Origin: Udeniomyces pyricola
Lineage: Eukaryota; Basidiomycota; Tremellomycetes; Cystofilobasidiales; Mrakiaceae
Assembly: GCA_039545295.1 (NCBI GenBank)
Contig: BCIK01000034.1
Coordinates: 1-64,000, forward strand
DNA length: 64,000 bases
Direction: 5' to 3'
Shown: piece after piece, positions 1 through 10,930 of the stretch
Numbering within the stretch: the stretch's first letter is position 1
Layout of the letters: each line of letters opens with the position of its first letter
Program-made: the position numbers and the translations under genes
Notes under the pieces: generated by a model
What the model saw: the letters and a program-made list of their open reading frames with translations, nothing else
Told to the model about the DNA's origin: nothing
Databases searched by the model: none

Positions 1-37
1 TTTGGTACGCTTCTCTGTGCTTGTTCATCTCTTCCAG

Positions 38-1087
38 CGTCGGTGCTCAGGTGACGATCGGAACGTTCTTCCTCAACTACGCCCACGAGAGCGGAGGCTA
101 CAGCGATCCCGATGCTGCCAAGTTGCTGTCGTATGCGCTCATCATCTTTACGTAAGTGAATGTCCGCGTTCACATCCACGTCCACATCCACGTCCACATC
201 CACATCCACGTCCACGTTCACGTCCACGTTCACGTCCACATCGTGGCTGACGCGTTTTTTATCTGCACTCTTGCCGATTTCTCTTACTTCATCACTCGCT
301 CACTCTCACTCTCACTCTCTCCCGCATCACTCGCTCACTCTCACTCTCACTCTCGCCCGCCTGCTCGGTCACCCGCTCTGCTTACCACTACAGCGTCTTC
401 CGGTTCGTCTCGACTGCTCTCCTCACCGCGTTCTCGGCGTCGTTCCTCCTTCTCGTCCATGCCGCGCTCTGCGCCGTCCTTACTGCGCTCATCGGATCTA
501 TGCACGGCACGGGTGGTGTGATCTGCCTGATGATCGTCTACGCCGGCATGGCCATCATGTACCCTGTCATCTTTGTTCTCTCGACTGAGCGACTTGGCCG
601 ACACACTCGACGGGCGGCTGGTATCCTTGTCATGGGTGTCTCTGGTGGTGCGATCTTGTGAGTATCATCTCATGGCTTCGTCTGACTTGCGCTTTGGAAC
701 TGTATCGTGGAACTGTATCTTGGAACTGCATCCAGCTCCCAGCTCCCAGCTCCAATTCTGACTCCGACTCTGTGCTCTCCTCTCAGCCCTCCTGTCCAGG
801 GTGCCATCGCTGTTGCCTACAACACCCGAGTGTCGATGTGGCTCTCGTTCCCGGCGTTCCTGTACGTTGCCGGCTTTGCTGGCTGGTGCTGGATGGCCAA
901 GGGCAGGAAGTTCACCCGAGCGGCCGAGCAGGCCTACCTCGACCGACTTGCCGCTTCGCAGGCGACGAACTACATGCCCCACTCTAGCGCTGGCGGTGCC
1001 GGTGTCGAGACTGGCTCGACGGACGATGAGAAGAAGGCCGGACTCGAGGACGCCCAGATCGAGGATGTGCACTACAACCGAGTGTAG
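38..1087 (+). CDS. Fucose-permease-like MFS transporter (3' part)
   Basis: This is the C-terminal part of a major facilitator protein; the gene begins left of the window. I read exons 38-151, 394-657 and 787-1087, with donors gtaagt and gtgagt and matching phases, ending at TAG 1085-1087. The protein runs VGAQVTIGTFFLNYAHE, then hydrophobic helices, then a GGAIL-PPVQGAIA stretch and a last helix SMWLSFPAFLYVAGFAGW. It finishes with an acidic cytosolic tail. The G-x-F-x-x-NY and GGA-PP-Q-G patterns are those of the FHS (L-fucose:H+ symporter) family, known as sugar/proton symporters in the plasma membrane. The exact sugar cannot be told from sequence. The first intron carries hexamer repeats (separate entry). 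Family assignment is fairly firm; substrate is open. Confidence 0.82.
165..245 (+). repeat. CCACRT hexamer array in transporter intron
   Basis: A degenerate 6-bp repeat (CCACGT/CCACAT, some TTCACGT) fills much of the first visible intron of the fucose-permease-like gene. It is followed at 297-360 by a CTCACT-rich imperfect repeat. All of it lies between the donor at 152 and the acceptor at 393, so the reading frame is not affected. Confidence 0.8.
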
Positions 1088-2283
1088 AGTGCAAGGCTCG
1101 GCCGTTTGAGCTTGACCGTTTTTTTTCCTTCTTTTTTTTTTTCTTTCTCTTTTGGTTGCTGTTGATTTGACATATTTACTACCTCAGCTTGTCATGACGA
1201 TCCATCATTCTCTGTCCCTTCCCAAGTTTCACCACCTCGACTCCCCCCCCCCCCCCCCCNTCTCTTGTTTTGCATTGTTTTACTTTTTCTCTGCCGCCTT
1301 GACCCGTTGTACTAGACTAGATCTGCCACTTCTCTTGTGTTTGCTTCCTCCCTCTGTGCTAGCTTTTGGTTTCTCATGTTCCTCGCGCCCTTTCCTCTGC
1401 GGTTCTTGCTAGCTTGGTCCCCCCCTTTCTAACTCGAAACAACCGTCTATCTTGATCGGTCCGGTCTTCTTTTCGCATCCCATCCATCTGGTTCTTATCT
1501 CTGGTCTTTGGTCTTTTACGATATCTGCATGCCGGTTTGCTAGACTGATTGACCTATCTTGCTTGGTTTCATGAATATCGAACGGAAGCTGTGAAATATA
1601 CAACAAGCGGACTCACTCTGCTGCTCGTCAAGCTCTCTCTCTGCTTCAACCTTTCCTTACACTACTTCGCATCCTCCCCTCGCTCATAGGCTAGAATGCA
1701 ACACATACATATTTATATGGTTGTCATGTGATAGTTGTCATGTGATAGTTGTATCTCATGCGGGTCAATCATCACGTAAGATGGAATGACGAAACGACGA
1801 AATGACCAAGTGGAATAACAAGGCAAATTATAGACGAGTGAGAGAATGGATCGGATGAGATCATACAGAGACATTGAGGGGGAGAGCATAAAGAAATGAA
1901 GAAAAGAGAGAGAAAAAAGAAGCAAGAAGAAGAAAAGAAGAAGAGAAAGAAAAAAAAAAAAGAAGAAAAAATATCGAAGACAGGACAATTAAAAGTGTCC
2001 GGAGCAAGGAGAAGGAAAGCTACGGAGGAAGGGCTGCAGGACAACAACCAAGTCAAGGTAAAGGAAGAGAAAGAGAACATGCCCGGCAAAAGACAGACAG
2101 AAGCAGACTCAAGAGTGACAGAATATCACACAAAGTAACAACAACAAGAACCACAACGAAAAATACAACAACAACAGCAATAGCGACGACTAACAGGGCA
2201 GCAACATCGCGAGCAGAAGAAACAAGCCGTGGGCGGAGGAGCAAAACCGGCAGAGAACACGACGACGAGACCAGCTCGGCACT
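1088..2283. other. Convergent intergenic region with poly-C and one N
   Basis: No credible gene. It holds the 3' flanks of two converging genes. It is T-rich after the transporter stop (1121-1150) and has a C run at about 1246-1259 ending in a single undetermined base at 1260. The stretch 1890-2000 is A/G-rich (the T-rich 3' flank of the minus-strand neighbour). Short ORFs here are low-complexity and show no family pattern. Confidence 0.6.
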
Positions 2284-3962
2284 TTATCCTCGTCTGATGC
2301 TCAGGAGCTTGGCCGCTCGTCGGAGCCACTTGGATGATGACGATGATGATGAGATGATGGTGGCATTGTTGGAGGCGACGGCCAACGACTTGCATGCCTT
2401 TGCATCCGCTCGTCGCTCGAGCTGTCTCGTCTCCTTCTTGAGCTGTTTGGCCTCCGCCTTGGCATCCTCTGCGTCCCATCGCTGCTCGCGAAGCTCCCGC
2501 TCGCGAGCCCGTGTCACTCTCGCCTGGACGAGTGCCGATGGAACGGCAAAGAACGTGACAGGCTTGATGGCCGTATCACCGGCGCCGGGTGTGTCGCACT
2601 TGTAGTTGTACCGCGACAAAGCCGGACTGGACGAGGGGGACGAATGAGACAGATGGGACAGATGAGACAGATGGGAGGCTGGAAAGCGTCGGTGACTTGG
2701 CTCCAAGTCGTGGTCGTGCGAAGCCAGGCAGTGTTTGAACGGGCACAGCCGGACCGGGGCAGATGCGACGAGGATGATGGGCGATCCCAAAGAGGTGGAT
2801 GACGAAGTCAAAAGTGAGGCCGACGTCGAGACTGAAGTGGAACTAGACGTAGACGTAGACGTAGAGGCGACAAGAGAGGGGAGTAACGTGGAAAATGATG
2901 ATGTTGAGGCTGGTGTGGGGGTGGTGGTAGAGGCGGTCGTGGAAGTGGATGCAGAGTTGGAGGAACAGATGGATGCAGATATGGGCACAAAGGTGAATGA
3001 AGAGGTGGACGTAGATGTGGAAAGATCGGCCGACAAGGAAAACGGCGAAGGTGAGTGTGCGGGCTGAGATCGCTGAGAGATGACGGTCGTCGGCTCCTGT
3101 TGCGGCACGTGTTCCTGCTGGACCGGACCGGACGGCGATGTCAGATCTCGGAGAAGTCGACCCAGCGGCGGGTCCCGCTTGAGCAGCGAGCTCCTTGCGA
3201 CTGTGGATGCGAGGCAGGACAAGGACGAGGGTGATCCGGGCCAAGACGATGAGATGGATGCGTATGTAGTTGGGCTCGCGATGGGCATAATGATGGGAGT
3301 CGTGATGGGCGTCGTGATAGGAGTCGCGCTGGGACTGGCAGTGAGGGATGTGGCGGAAGCCGTAGTAGGGGATGTGGCAGGAGCTGTGGCTGGGGACGTG
3401 GTAGGTGATGTCGTCGAAGACCATGAGACTGGAGGTGAAGATGGCCTGTCTGTCTTGTCCTGACCGGCCACATACGCGAACCTCGTCTCATCGATCGCGG
3501 TAGACACAGTCGCGACCGAAGAAAGAAGAAGAGGTCGGAGTGTGACCCGCCCGCGTGCTTCCTGGGCAGAGTACGAGGCAAGGAGCAAAGTATTGATCTC
3601 GCCAAAGAGTGTCGCACAGGTCGTGCCAGGCATAGGCTGGCCGCGGGCGTTGAACTTAGCCGACTCGAACTGTCGAGCGACAGACGGCTGCGATGGGCAA
3701 GACAGAGAGGGGTGAACATTGGAAAGAAGCAAGTCGAGATAGCAGTCAGCAATCAACCGCCAGCATAACGTCACTCAGCAAACGTTGAAGCCGCTTGACA
3801 GTCGTCTCGCGTGATTGAGCAAGCATACAAGGAAGGTGGAAACGATACACAGAAGTGCAGACAGAAAGCGAATGGTGGACAGTATGACAACGGAACAAGA
3901 CTCACGTTGTGGACGGCAGCCGAGGTGGAGAAAGAGGCAGAGACAGGGGTGGAATGAGCCAT
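2284..3962 (-). CDS. Unknown Ser/Thr-rich protein, paralogue 1 of divergent pair
   Basis: I do not recognise this protein. The model has a 57-bp first exon (3962-3906, starting MAHSTPVSASF), an intron with a gtgagt donor and cag acceptor (3905-3688), and a second exon 3687-2284, giving 486 residues. A core at about residues 30-92 contains RGQP, LFGEINTLLLAS and RVTLRPL, and ends in ATVSTAIDETRFAYV. A very long Ser/Thr/Ala/Pro low-complexity stretch follows. Near residue 334 is CPFKHCLASHDHD, a possible metal-binding motif. The C-terminal 60-70 residues are charged and probably coiled-coil (ARERELREQRWDAEDAKAEA). No signal peptide or membrane segment is evident. The gene at 8889-10930 shares the exon layout, the core and the CPF motif. 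A nuclear or regulatory role is possible but is only a guess. Confidence 0.7.
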
Positions 3963-4290
3963 TGTGATATGTGAAGTGGTGGTGAAGTGAGTTGCGTAGG
4001 TGTACATTGGTATGTGTTGGTGTGTGTTGGTATACGTAACTGGGCACGTGTTCGCTCGTGAGGTGGATATGTGAGTGTACGTGAGTATAGAGGGAAGTGT
4101 GGGTAGGTGTTGAGAGGTGTATGTAGGTGTGAGTGGGTGTAGACGTAGGTAAGTGAGAACGTGGGTAGGCAGAGAAGGATAAATGCAGGTGCAAGTGCAA
4201 AGTATACTGTAGGAAGTGAAGAGTGTGTCGAGGTGGTAGATAGTGAGACGAAAGAAAGACGACGAAGCAATGCCTCTTATCGCCCGCCAG
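3963..4290 (-). promoter_or_regulatory. CA-rich, G-poor 5' leader of paralogue 1
   Basis: Read on the minus strand, about 300 bp upstream of the start codon is rich in CAC, CCTAC and ACAC steps and poor in G. A compositionally similar leader precedes the plus-strand paralogue (8740-8888). It is likely 5' UTR or core promoter; no specific element is identified. Confidence 0.4.
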
Positions 4291-4404
4291 AACGAGGTGG
4301 CGGGCAGAACAGTGGGCAAGGGGGTGGGCAAGGAGGTGGGGGAGCAAGTCTGGGCGCCAGAAGGCCTAACAATAAGCTGAGCCAGACTTAGCCAGACTCA
4401 TCTA

Positions 4405-4632
4405 GACTCGATTGATGTCGCCGATACTCGAGCACGGCATCTGCATCTCCCGACTTCCATCGCTCACTGATGGGCCTCCCGCCGCCGCTGCCACGTCGTG
4501 TGCGGTCGGGCCAGGTGCGCACGCGCAAGGGCTCTCTCCTCGTGCACTGCGATCGCTGATCAGTCAAGATCTGCGTGGTGCAAAGCAAAATAGAGAGTCG
4601 TGCGGACAAAGATCCGGGCTGAAGCCTAGTCC
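4405..4632 (+). repeat. Dispersed module part B, copy 1
   Basis: About 190-230 bp that recurs in inverted orientation at 61925-62160 with high identity. The shared stretch includes ATCTGCATCTCCCGACTTCC and the downstream GGCCTCCCGCCGCCGCTGCC. Together with part A (5190-5822) it forms one module. Copy 1 has about 560 bp between the two parts; copy 2 has a retrotransposon there. Its function is unknown. Confidence 0.85.
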
Positions 4633-5189
4633 ATCTCAATCTCGACTGGCCTGGGATGGGATGGGTCCGCTTGTGTGCTCCTCGACCACACTTCGACCAC
4701 ACCTCGTCCACAACACTGCACCCTCTCCGACCCATAGCCTCGGCATCGGCTCCGGTCTCGAGCCCGGCCCGAGGCCTCGAGGTGCATCACCACCAATCAG
4801 CCGTACACTCAGTCGATGACATGGATGGCGGGGCGATAAGCGTGACTCGATGCGAGAAGGGAGACGACAGCATACAGAGCCGTCATTGTTCTTGAATCGA
4901 TATGTGGGCGGCACCAAAGATGAGATCTGAGATGAGGCGAGAGATGTCTGCATGGGTAAGTGAAGCGGCAAAGTAAGCAGAGCATGCACAGTACGCAAAA
5001 GTACGCAAGAAGAGGCAGACACGATCAGTACGTCATGTCTGGCACACTGCGTGATGCATGCTGCATGCAGCTCGATGGGTACTTTCAGTCCCATCAGTTC
5101 AGCTCCATCAGCCACGTCGATTGATCAGCGTCCATCAGAGCCAGCAGCCAGTAGCTATCAGCCGCCAACCGTCGACTGTGGATCATCTG
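4633..5189. other. Spacer between module parts B and A
   Basis: No gene seen. The left half is CCAC/CGACC-rich; the right half is made of short GCTGAT/ATCAGC-like motifs. This stretch has no obvious counterpart in copy 2, where the corresponding place is occupied by the gypsy element. Confidence 0.5.
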
Positions 5190-5822
5190 CCAGCATGTCC
5201 ACAGGTCACACATGCATGTCATGCGTATGGCGACGTAGTATACTCTGTAGCCACCTGCAACTCCCGCTCGTTCTCCTCACACTCCTTCTAGCACTCGCTT
5301 CTTTCGACGCGTGCGGAGGACGATGATAGATAAGATGCAAAAAAAAAATATATGAAAAAAACGGTAGCAAGACCGCACCATCCCGACATTCGACCGACCC
5401 ATCAAACGGCTGGTCCATCCGTCGACACACTTCCAGTCAAGATGGAGATGACATACCGCCGTCGCTGATATCGCGTTCCCATCGAGCGCATCACCCCCTG
5501 AGCGAGACTCGGCCGGAGAGGGAAACATCCATGTCTCGTCGGATGTCGCGTTGGATGTCGCGTCGGATGTTGCGTCGGATATGGAAGATGATGCCGCTTT
5601 GGACGTCGATGGTGATGTCGAAAGTGTCGAGGCAAACCAGGAAATGCATCGTGAGTGAGTGAATGAGTGAGTGACGGATGGAATGGAGACATACAACAGA
5701 GACATCGTCCCACACGGTGTCCGAATATGAGATCATGAGATCATGAGATCATGAGAGCATGCAAACATGCGAACGCATAGGATCAGGCTGGTCGGTGCGA
5801 TCAGACAAGAAAGCAAAGAAAG
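5190..5822 (-). repeat. Dispersed module part A, copy 1
   Basis: This 630-bp stretch is the inverted counterpart of 57183-58010. The two are nearly identical over most of their length. In this copy the octamer tract at 5730-5757 is short (TGATCTCA, about three units on the minus strand), against about 22 units in copy 2. A 142-codon minus-strand frame (5277-5705) contains an acidic Ser/Thr segment ([20 protein letters not shown]) that is also open in copy 2. I cannot say whether it is translated. No terminal inverted repeats or target duplication were recognised. Confidence 0.85.
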
Positions 5823-6714
5823 GCCGGTCGATCAGGGGTCCCTTTTCTGCGGTCGGCCAGCTCCGAACCGGCGGTCGGTCGAAAGCACAGATGTGTCAGT
5901 CTGGCCGGAGAACGCTGGCAGGTGGATGACGAGGTGTTGTCGAAAGGGACGGATGACCATGGTCGAGGACATGATGATGATGATGATGATGGTGATGGCA
6001 GCGGTATGACGGCGGTATGATGGCGGTTGGCTGTGACAAGGCAGGAAGTCGAGACAGGGCGAAACTGCCGGCGATCGAGTGGTTGCGGGTGGGCGCAGAG
6101 GCGCGTCCATCGTGCGCCTTCTCTGTGTCCTCGCGCCATTCATTGCCCGCCACCTTTGACGGCGGTACTAGCAGCCTCGGCCTCTCATGTAGTTCTTCAT
6201 CTGCCCCTGCCCTTGTACCATCGCTGTTGACACTTTATCGTCACCATCATCACCATCACCATCATCACCACTAACAATCACAACCACAACCACAACAACA
6301 ATCACAAAAGCACGGCCTCAAGTGCTCGCAGCGTGTCAGTCAAGCCGGCCGGACAGTTGAGACGGCCCAGTCGAGGGTCGCACCGCAACGCACTTTGTAT
6401 CTCTTCAGATCGAATGGCCAGGACTACATACCCAGTCCTATCCTTTCTCTCTTGATCATCATCGTCATCGTCATCATCCTCCATCGACGTATCGACTATC
6501 ATCCATCGACGTATCGACTATCACCCATCGATCATCAATCATCGACCACCCATCATCACCCTCACCTTCACCTATGGTTTCTCTCCCTGCCTTGCCATCT
6601 GCCAGTCGTCGGCTTGCACCGTCGAAGATGCATGCTATGACTGGCCCCGAAGGCATACATCCCGACATCGTCCACGTGCTCAACAAAGGTCTGACCTATT
6701 TTGAGCTCGATGCA

Positions 6715-6815
6715 TACACTCTGGCACTCTGACACTCTGACACTCTGACACTCTGACACTCTGACACTCTGACACTCTGACACTCTGACACTCTGGCACT
6801 CTGACACTCTGACAC
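6715..6815. repeat. Octamer tandem array GACACTCT
   Basis: About a dozen consecutive copies of an 8-bp unit, GACACTCT, with occasional GGCACTCT variants. It lies in the spacer between the divergent paralogues. Confidence 0.95.
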
Positions 6816-7847
6816 ACGGCTCACGAGTCATGGCCATCGCCGAGTCGGGTCTTGTGTTGTGTCTCCGGATGAGCTGTCACATCTGATATGTCACCTCTCA
6901 CGACCTCATCTCTCACTTTCCAGTTTGGTGCTGTCTCGAGGTCCGACAAGCGTTGCAGGAACGGACGACTGGTTCTTTCCGCCCTCCTCTCTCTTTTTCT
7001 TTCTCGCTCTCGCTCTCGTTCTCTTGTTCTCTCGCCTCTCATGTCTGCTTCGTCATTTGGCATTGCCCCGAGCCGGCGGTCGAGCATCGAACGTCAAGCG
7101 TTGCACTTCTGCCCGACCGACGATCGATGAGATCGATGAGATCGATGATCGATGAGATTGACGAGATGACTGCTTGCCGGCCTGCCGATCCTTTTCGCCC
7201 GAAAGCCAAGATCCGAGATCTGACTCGAAGTATGAAACACGGAGCGCGAAACATGGAGCGCGAAACACGGAGCCTGGAGCTTGGAGCCTGCCTGCGCTCA
7301 GGGGTGTTTGTTTCGTTCTTCGTGCCTCTTTCTTTTCCTTGTCTTGCTCTCTTCTCGTGTCTTTGTGCCTGCTTCCGACTCAAACAGGGGATTAAGCCAA
7401 GGCGCCATACGCGGGAAAGGGGCGAGGCCCAGCACGGCAAAACGAAGTGGCGCTAGGCCGAAACATGACACGCTCGATGGGTACGTCCGCTCTGGTGGGC
7501 TGCTGTAGGCTGTACGTCTGTTTGTGCATCTGTTTGTCCGTCTGTTCGTCTGTCCGTCTGTTCGTCTCATCGACCGACTATTTATCTTCTCCGTTATCGC
7601 GTCTGATCGCGTCTGATCGCATTCAGTTGCATCTCGTCTCGTTGCATCTCATCTTATCGCTCAGAGATGACGGGGCAATCGTCATCGGATGCCCTCGATG
7701 CTCGAGGCAGTACGCTTGCTCACCGCACACCGCACAGCACCCTTGTCTGCTCTTGCTTGGCTTGCTTCCTCTTCTGGTCTCGCTGACGTATGGACATGTG
7801 GACGTGTGGACGTATGGACGTATGGATGGTTTGGATATGCAGATCAC

Positions 7848-7948
7848 ATGATGATCTTGTGATGGTCTGATGATGGTCTTATGATGGTCTGATGCTGGTC
7901 TAATGCTGGTCTGATGCTGGTCTAATGCTGGTCTGATGCTGGTCTTAT
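7848..7948. repeat. 11-bp tandem array TGMTGGTCTRA
   Basis: About nine units of 11 bp of the form TGATGGTCTGA, TGATGGTCTTA, TGCTGGTCTAA. The first units have TGATGG and the later ones TGCTGG, which suggests stepwise expansion. Confidence 0.9.
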
Positions 7949-8029
7949 GGTGATTGTGTGCCGGATGGCTAGAGCCACGTACTGATCGCCCATGTCAACA
8001 GGAGGAGCACGCAGTCTTGCGTTGCTGGC

Positions 8030-8092
8030 TTATCTCATCTCATCTCATCTCATCTCATCTCATCTCATCTCATCTCATCTCGTCTCGTCTGA
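8030..8092. repeat. Pentamer microsatellite TCTCA
   Basis: About eleven copies of TCTCA ending in TCTCG variants, within the gene-free spacer and followed by a G-rich stretch. Confidence 0.95.
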
Positions 8093-8739
8093 TAGTGGAG
8101 GGAGGCGGGAGGGTGGCGGGAGGGTGGCGGGGGCGGCAGGGGGGAGGCGGGGGGCAAGGAGGACAGCTGACTTGCTGCAGACCCAGGTGGGGTGGCTGAC
8201 TCACTCATGGCCTTGCAGACTGACAGCGGCCGGTCGATGGCTGCCAGGTGGCTGGTCGGGTCGAGACCACGTCCCCTTCTATCGGCCCTGCATTTGCACT
8301 GGCGACGTTTTCTGCTCCGGCTCCCACTGTACCATGCGATGATGGCGGCAAGCGTCGCATGGCCTGGTAGCCCTTGTCTTGCAGACTCAGACGCGTGCTC
8401 GACCGAGGTGATGACCTCCTTGGAAGACGTGTGCAAGTGGGGACGACGGACGAGGCGAGTGACTGACCCTCGAGGCCTCGACTGTCGACGCTCGCCAGGT
8501 CATGCGCGGTCATGCGCGCGCGCGTTGACCTGTCTCCTTTTCCGCCTCGCCCTGTGTCGTTCGGCTCGTGTTGTGTTTGCCGCTGTCGCGCCATTCTACT
8601 ACCTCACCATCCCGCTATCCCGCTATCCCACTATTCCGCTATCCCGCCACCCTGATGACCACCCTTCCGCTTGCTGGCGGGCCTCAAAAGGCGGAAAGCA
8701 GGAGCGTCTGTGTCTGCTTTCCAACTACCACATCCCACG

Positions 8740-8888
8740 TTTCACTTACAACCCAATTACAACCCACTTACACTCACTCACACTCACCCCTACTTACACT
8801 CACTCCCACTCCCACTCACAACTACACTCCCTCCTACCCACACCCGCCCATACCCAAATCCACCTACCCACGTCTAGCCCTACCAAAC
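8740..8888 (+). promoter_or_regulatory. CA-rich, G-poor 5' leader of paralogue 2
   Basis: About 140 bp directly before the start codon consist almost only of A, C and T (repeated CACTCAC, CCTACC, ACCCAC) with very few G. It resembles the leader of the minus-strand paralogue and is probably transcribed as 5' UTR. Confidence 0.45.
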
Positions 8889-10524
8889 ATGACTACCACC
8901 TCTGCCCCCTTCTCTCCTGCCGTCGAGGCTCCCGTGAGTTCACCTTTCCCCCGCAGCCCTCACCTATGTCGTGCCTTCCTCGTCGTCGCTGTCTCTGTCT
9001 CCTTCCGGAACTCAGGGGTAGTGCGGCCTTCTCTGACGTGTTGTTCGAACTGCTTGACTGATCAACGTACTTCCTTCGTACCTCGTTCGTCCCACCATTG
9101 CCTTCCTCGTCGGCCTGCGCTCTCTGCGTCGTACTTGGCGTGTCGCTCACGTGTTCGATGTATATGCAGGCCGTTGCTCGCTCCGATCGCGCTTCTCGAC
9201 GAGCTGGCATGTACCTTCGAGTCGTCCCCGTCGTTGCCGCCGAGCCCATCGTCGCCGGCACCACTACTCACAACAACGACCCCACCACCGGCGACGACAA
9301 TGGCGATCTCACCACCACCACCACCACCAACGCCGTCGCCCCTACACTCACTACCGCCACCACCGACGACGTTGCCGCCGCTCCCCCTTGGCGAGCCGCC
9401 CACGAGGCCCGACTCGCGGCACTCCTCGAGCAGCTCTCCCTTTCGTCTCTCGAGGTTGCCGCATCCGAGACGTTCGAGTCCGAGTCCGAGTCGCTCGAGT
9501 CCTACTGGGAGTCCGACTCCGACTCGGAGCCCGAGTGGGGGAACGACGTCCCTCAGTTCACGTTCGAGGCCGTCAGCGTCGCCGCGGCCGAGCACTCGAT
9601 CGACCTCTGCCGACACGTCCTCCTTGCTCAGGCATCGCGTCTCGTCGTCGGGATCGAGGAGGCAAGCCTGACGTCGCCCGTCGAGAAGGCCAAGAAGATC
9701 GCGGCTAAGACGCGCCGGGGCCGACCGGCGTACCACGTTCCGACGCGCTCGCTTCTGTTCGAGGGAAGCCACCTGCTCCTCGGCTCGCAGCAGCTCGAGT
9801 CTGCCTACACTCGCATAGTGCTCGAGGCTGGGAAGACGGCTCGAGCTCGGCGGGGCAAGGTGTTGCTGAAGCCTTTGCGTCTGGCGGCGTCGGCGACGGT
9901 GTCGACGGCCATCGACGGAACTCGATTCGAGTACGTTGTGACGCTTCCGGCCCTTTCTGCCCATTCTGCCCTTTCTGCAAACCTCCCACCTCTTTCGGCC
10001 CTCCCGACTCTCCCACCCCTTCCGACCTTGTCGAGCACTGACTCTCTCGCCTCGGTGGCCAGCTCGGGCGATGATGAAGACCTCGACTCGATGCTGGTGA
10101 CGCCCCCATCGAGCCCCGAGCGCGATCTTGTCGCGATCAGACCTGCGGTCTACTCTGAGGAGGGAGAGACCGAAGTGGGAGAGAACGACGTCGGGAGCGG
10201 AGGCGGGGGCGAGGACAGAGGCGAAGCGAACCGCGGCCACCTGCTTGCACTCGATGCACTGGACTCGTGCTCGGCCGCACCTTCGTCGCCGAGCTCGATC
10301 TACTCCCAGGACTCGACATGTTCTCGGGACTCAAAGTTCGTCCGGGGCCCGGTCTACTACTTTCAAGGACCGGCGTACCCGACCGAGACCAAGCCACTTG
10401 CCGTTGGTCCGACGTACACCTGCCCGTTCGAGACTTGCATAGCGAGCTCGTGCTCGACCCATGGCGCCAACCTCGGCAGCGTCAATATGAGCAACAGCAA
10501 CAGCAACAGCGTCAATACCAACAT

Positions 10525-10559
<35 letters not shown>

Positions 10560-10930
10560 CTCCGACCTACATCTGCCCATTCAACACGTGCGTAGCAGCT
10601 TCTTGCCCAACTCACGGCGTCAAGCTCGGTAGCATCAGAACTGCAACCAACACTCGCTTTGCTTGTTACACTCGAGCTCCTGCAACGCCTGTCCGTCCAT
10701 GTGTCAGCATTCTTACTCGCCGACTTCGCAACAACTCTCAAAGCATGATCGCCGCCATGAATCTCGTCCAGCGCTCGACATCAACCACAGCTGCCAGCTG
10801 GTCTGGCAGGCTCACTACCATACTCCGGTCTCAGCGAAACCAGCCAAGATCCTTTCGAGGCACCACATCGTCCGTCGACCCATCGCTCGCCATCTTCGCC
10901 TTCGACCAACGATACTTCTCGTATGCCTGA
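8889..10930 (+). CDS. Unknown acidic/Cys-motif protein, paralogue 2 of divergent pair
   Basis: I do not recognise this protein. Exon 1 is 8889-8933 (MTTTSAPFSPAVEAP), the intron runs 8934-9169 (gtgagt to cag), and exon 2 is 9170-10930, giving 601 residues. After AVARSDRASRR comes a Thr-rich stretch and an acidic Ser/Glu/Asp stretch (ESESESLESYWESDSDSEPE). The core at about residues 197-273 (RGRPAYHVP, LLLGSQQLESAYTRIVLEAG, GKVLLKPL, ATVSTAIDGTRFEYV) matches the core of the 2284-3962 gene. Near residues 433 and 484 are two copies of a CPF-x2-C-x4-C-x2-H motif, each followed by G-x-x-LGS and separated by an Asn-Ser repeat. The C-terminus is basic. A regulatory role is conceivable but not shown. 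The long antisense frame 9062-10240 is a shadow. Confidence 0.75.

Larger units (their letters stand above)
5823..8739. other. Gene-free spacer with several tandem arrays
   Basis: No credible gene in 2.9 kb; the many open frames are low-complexity and overlap one another on both strands. It contains ATG/GAT and CATCAC runs (5970-6000, 6240-6275), an octamer array (6715-6815), an 11-bp array (7848-7948) and a pentamer array (8030-8092). GC-rich, G-rich sequence lies at 8095-8165. It is unusually long for the gene density seen elsewhere in this window. Confidence 0.55.

Noticed and set aside
6568..6837. Minus-strand frame encoding RVSECQSV repeats
   Set aside because: It is only the translation of the GACACTCT octamer array.
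8192..9671. Long plus-strand frames at 8192-9061 and 8568-9671
   Set aside because: Repetitive Ser/Thr/Pro/His sequence overlapping the leader and first exon of paralogue 2 in other frames; no family pattern or splice logic.
9062..10240. 392-codon antisense frame on the minus strand
   Set aside because: It overlaps paralogue 2, which has the shared core, intron and leader. The antisense frame is Arg/Gly low complexity and a by-product of codon bias.
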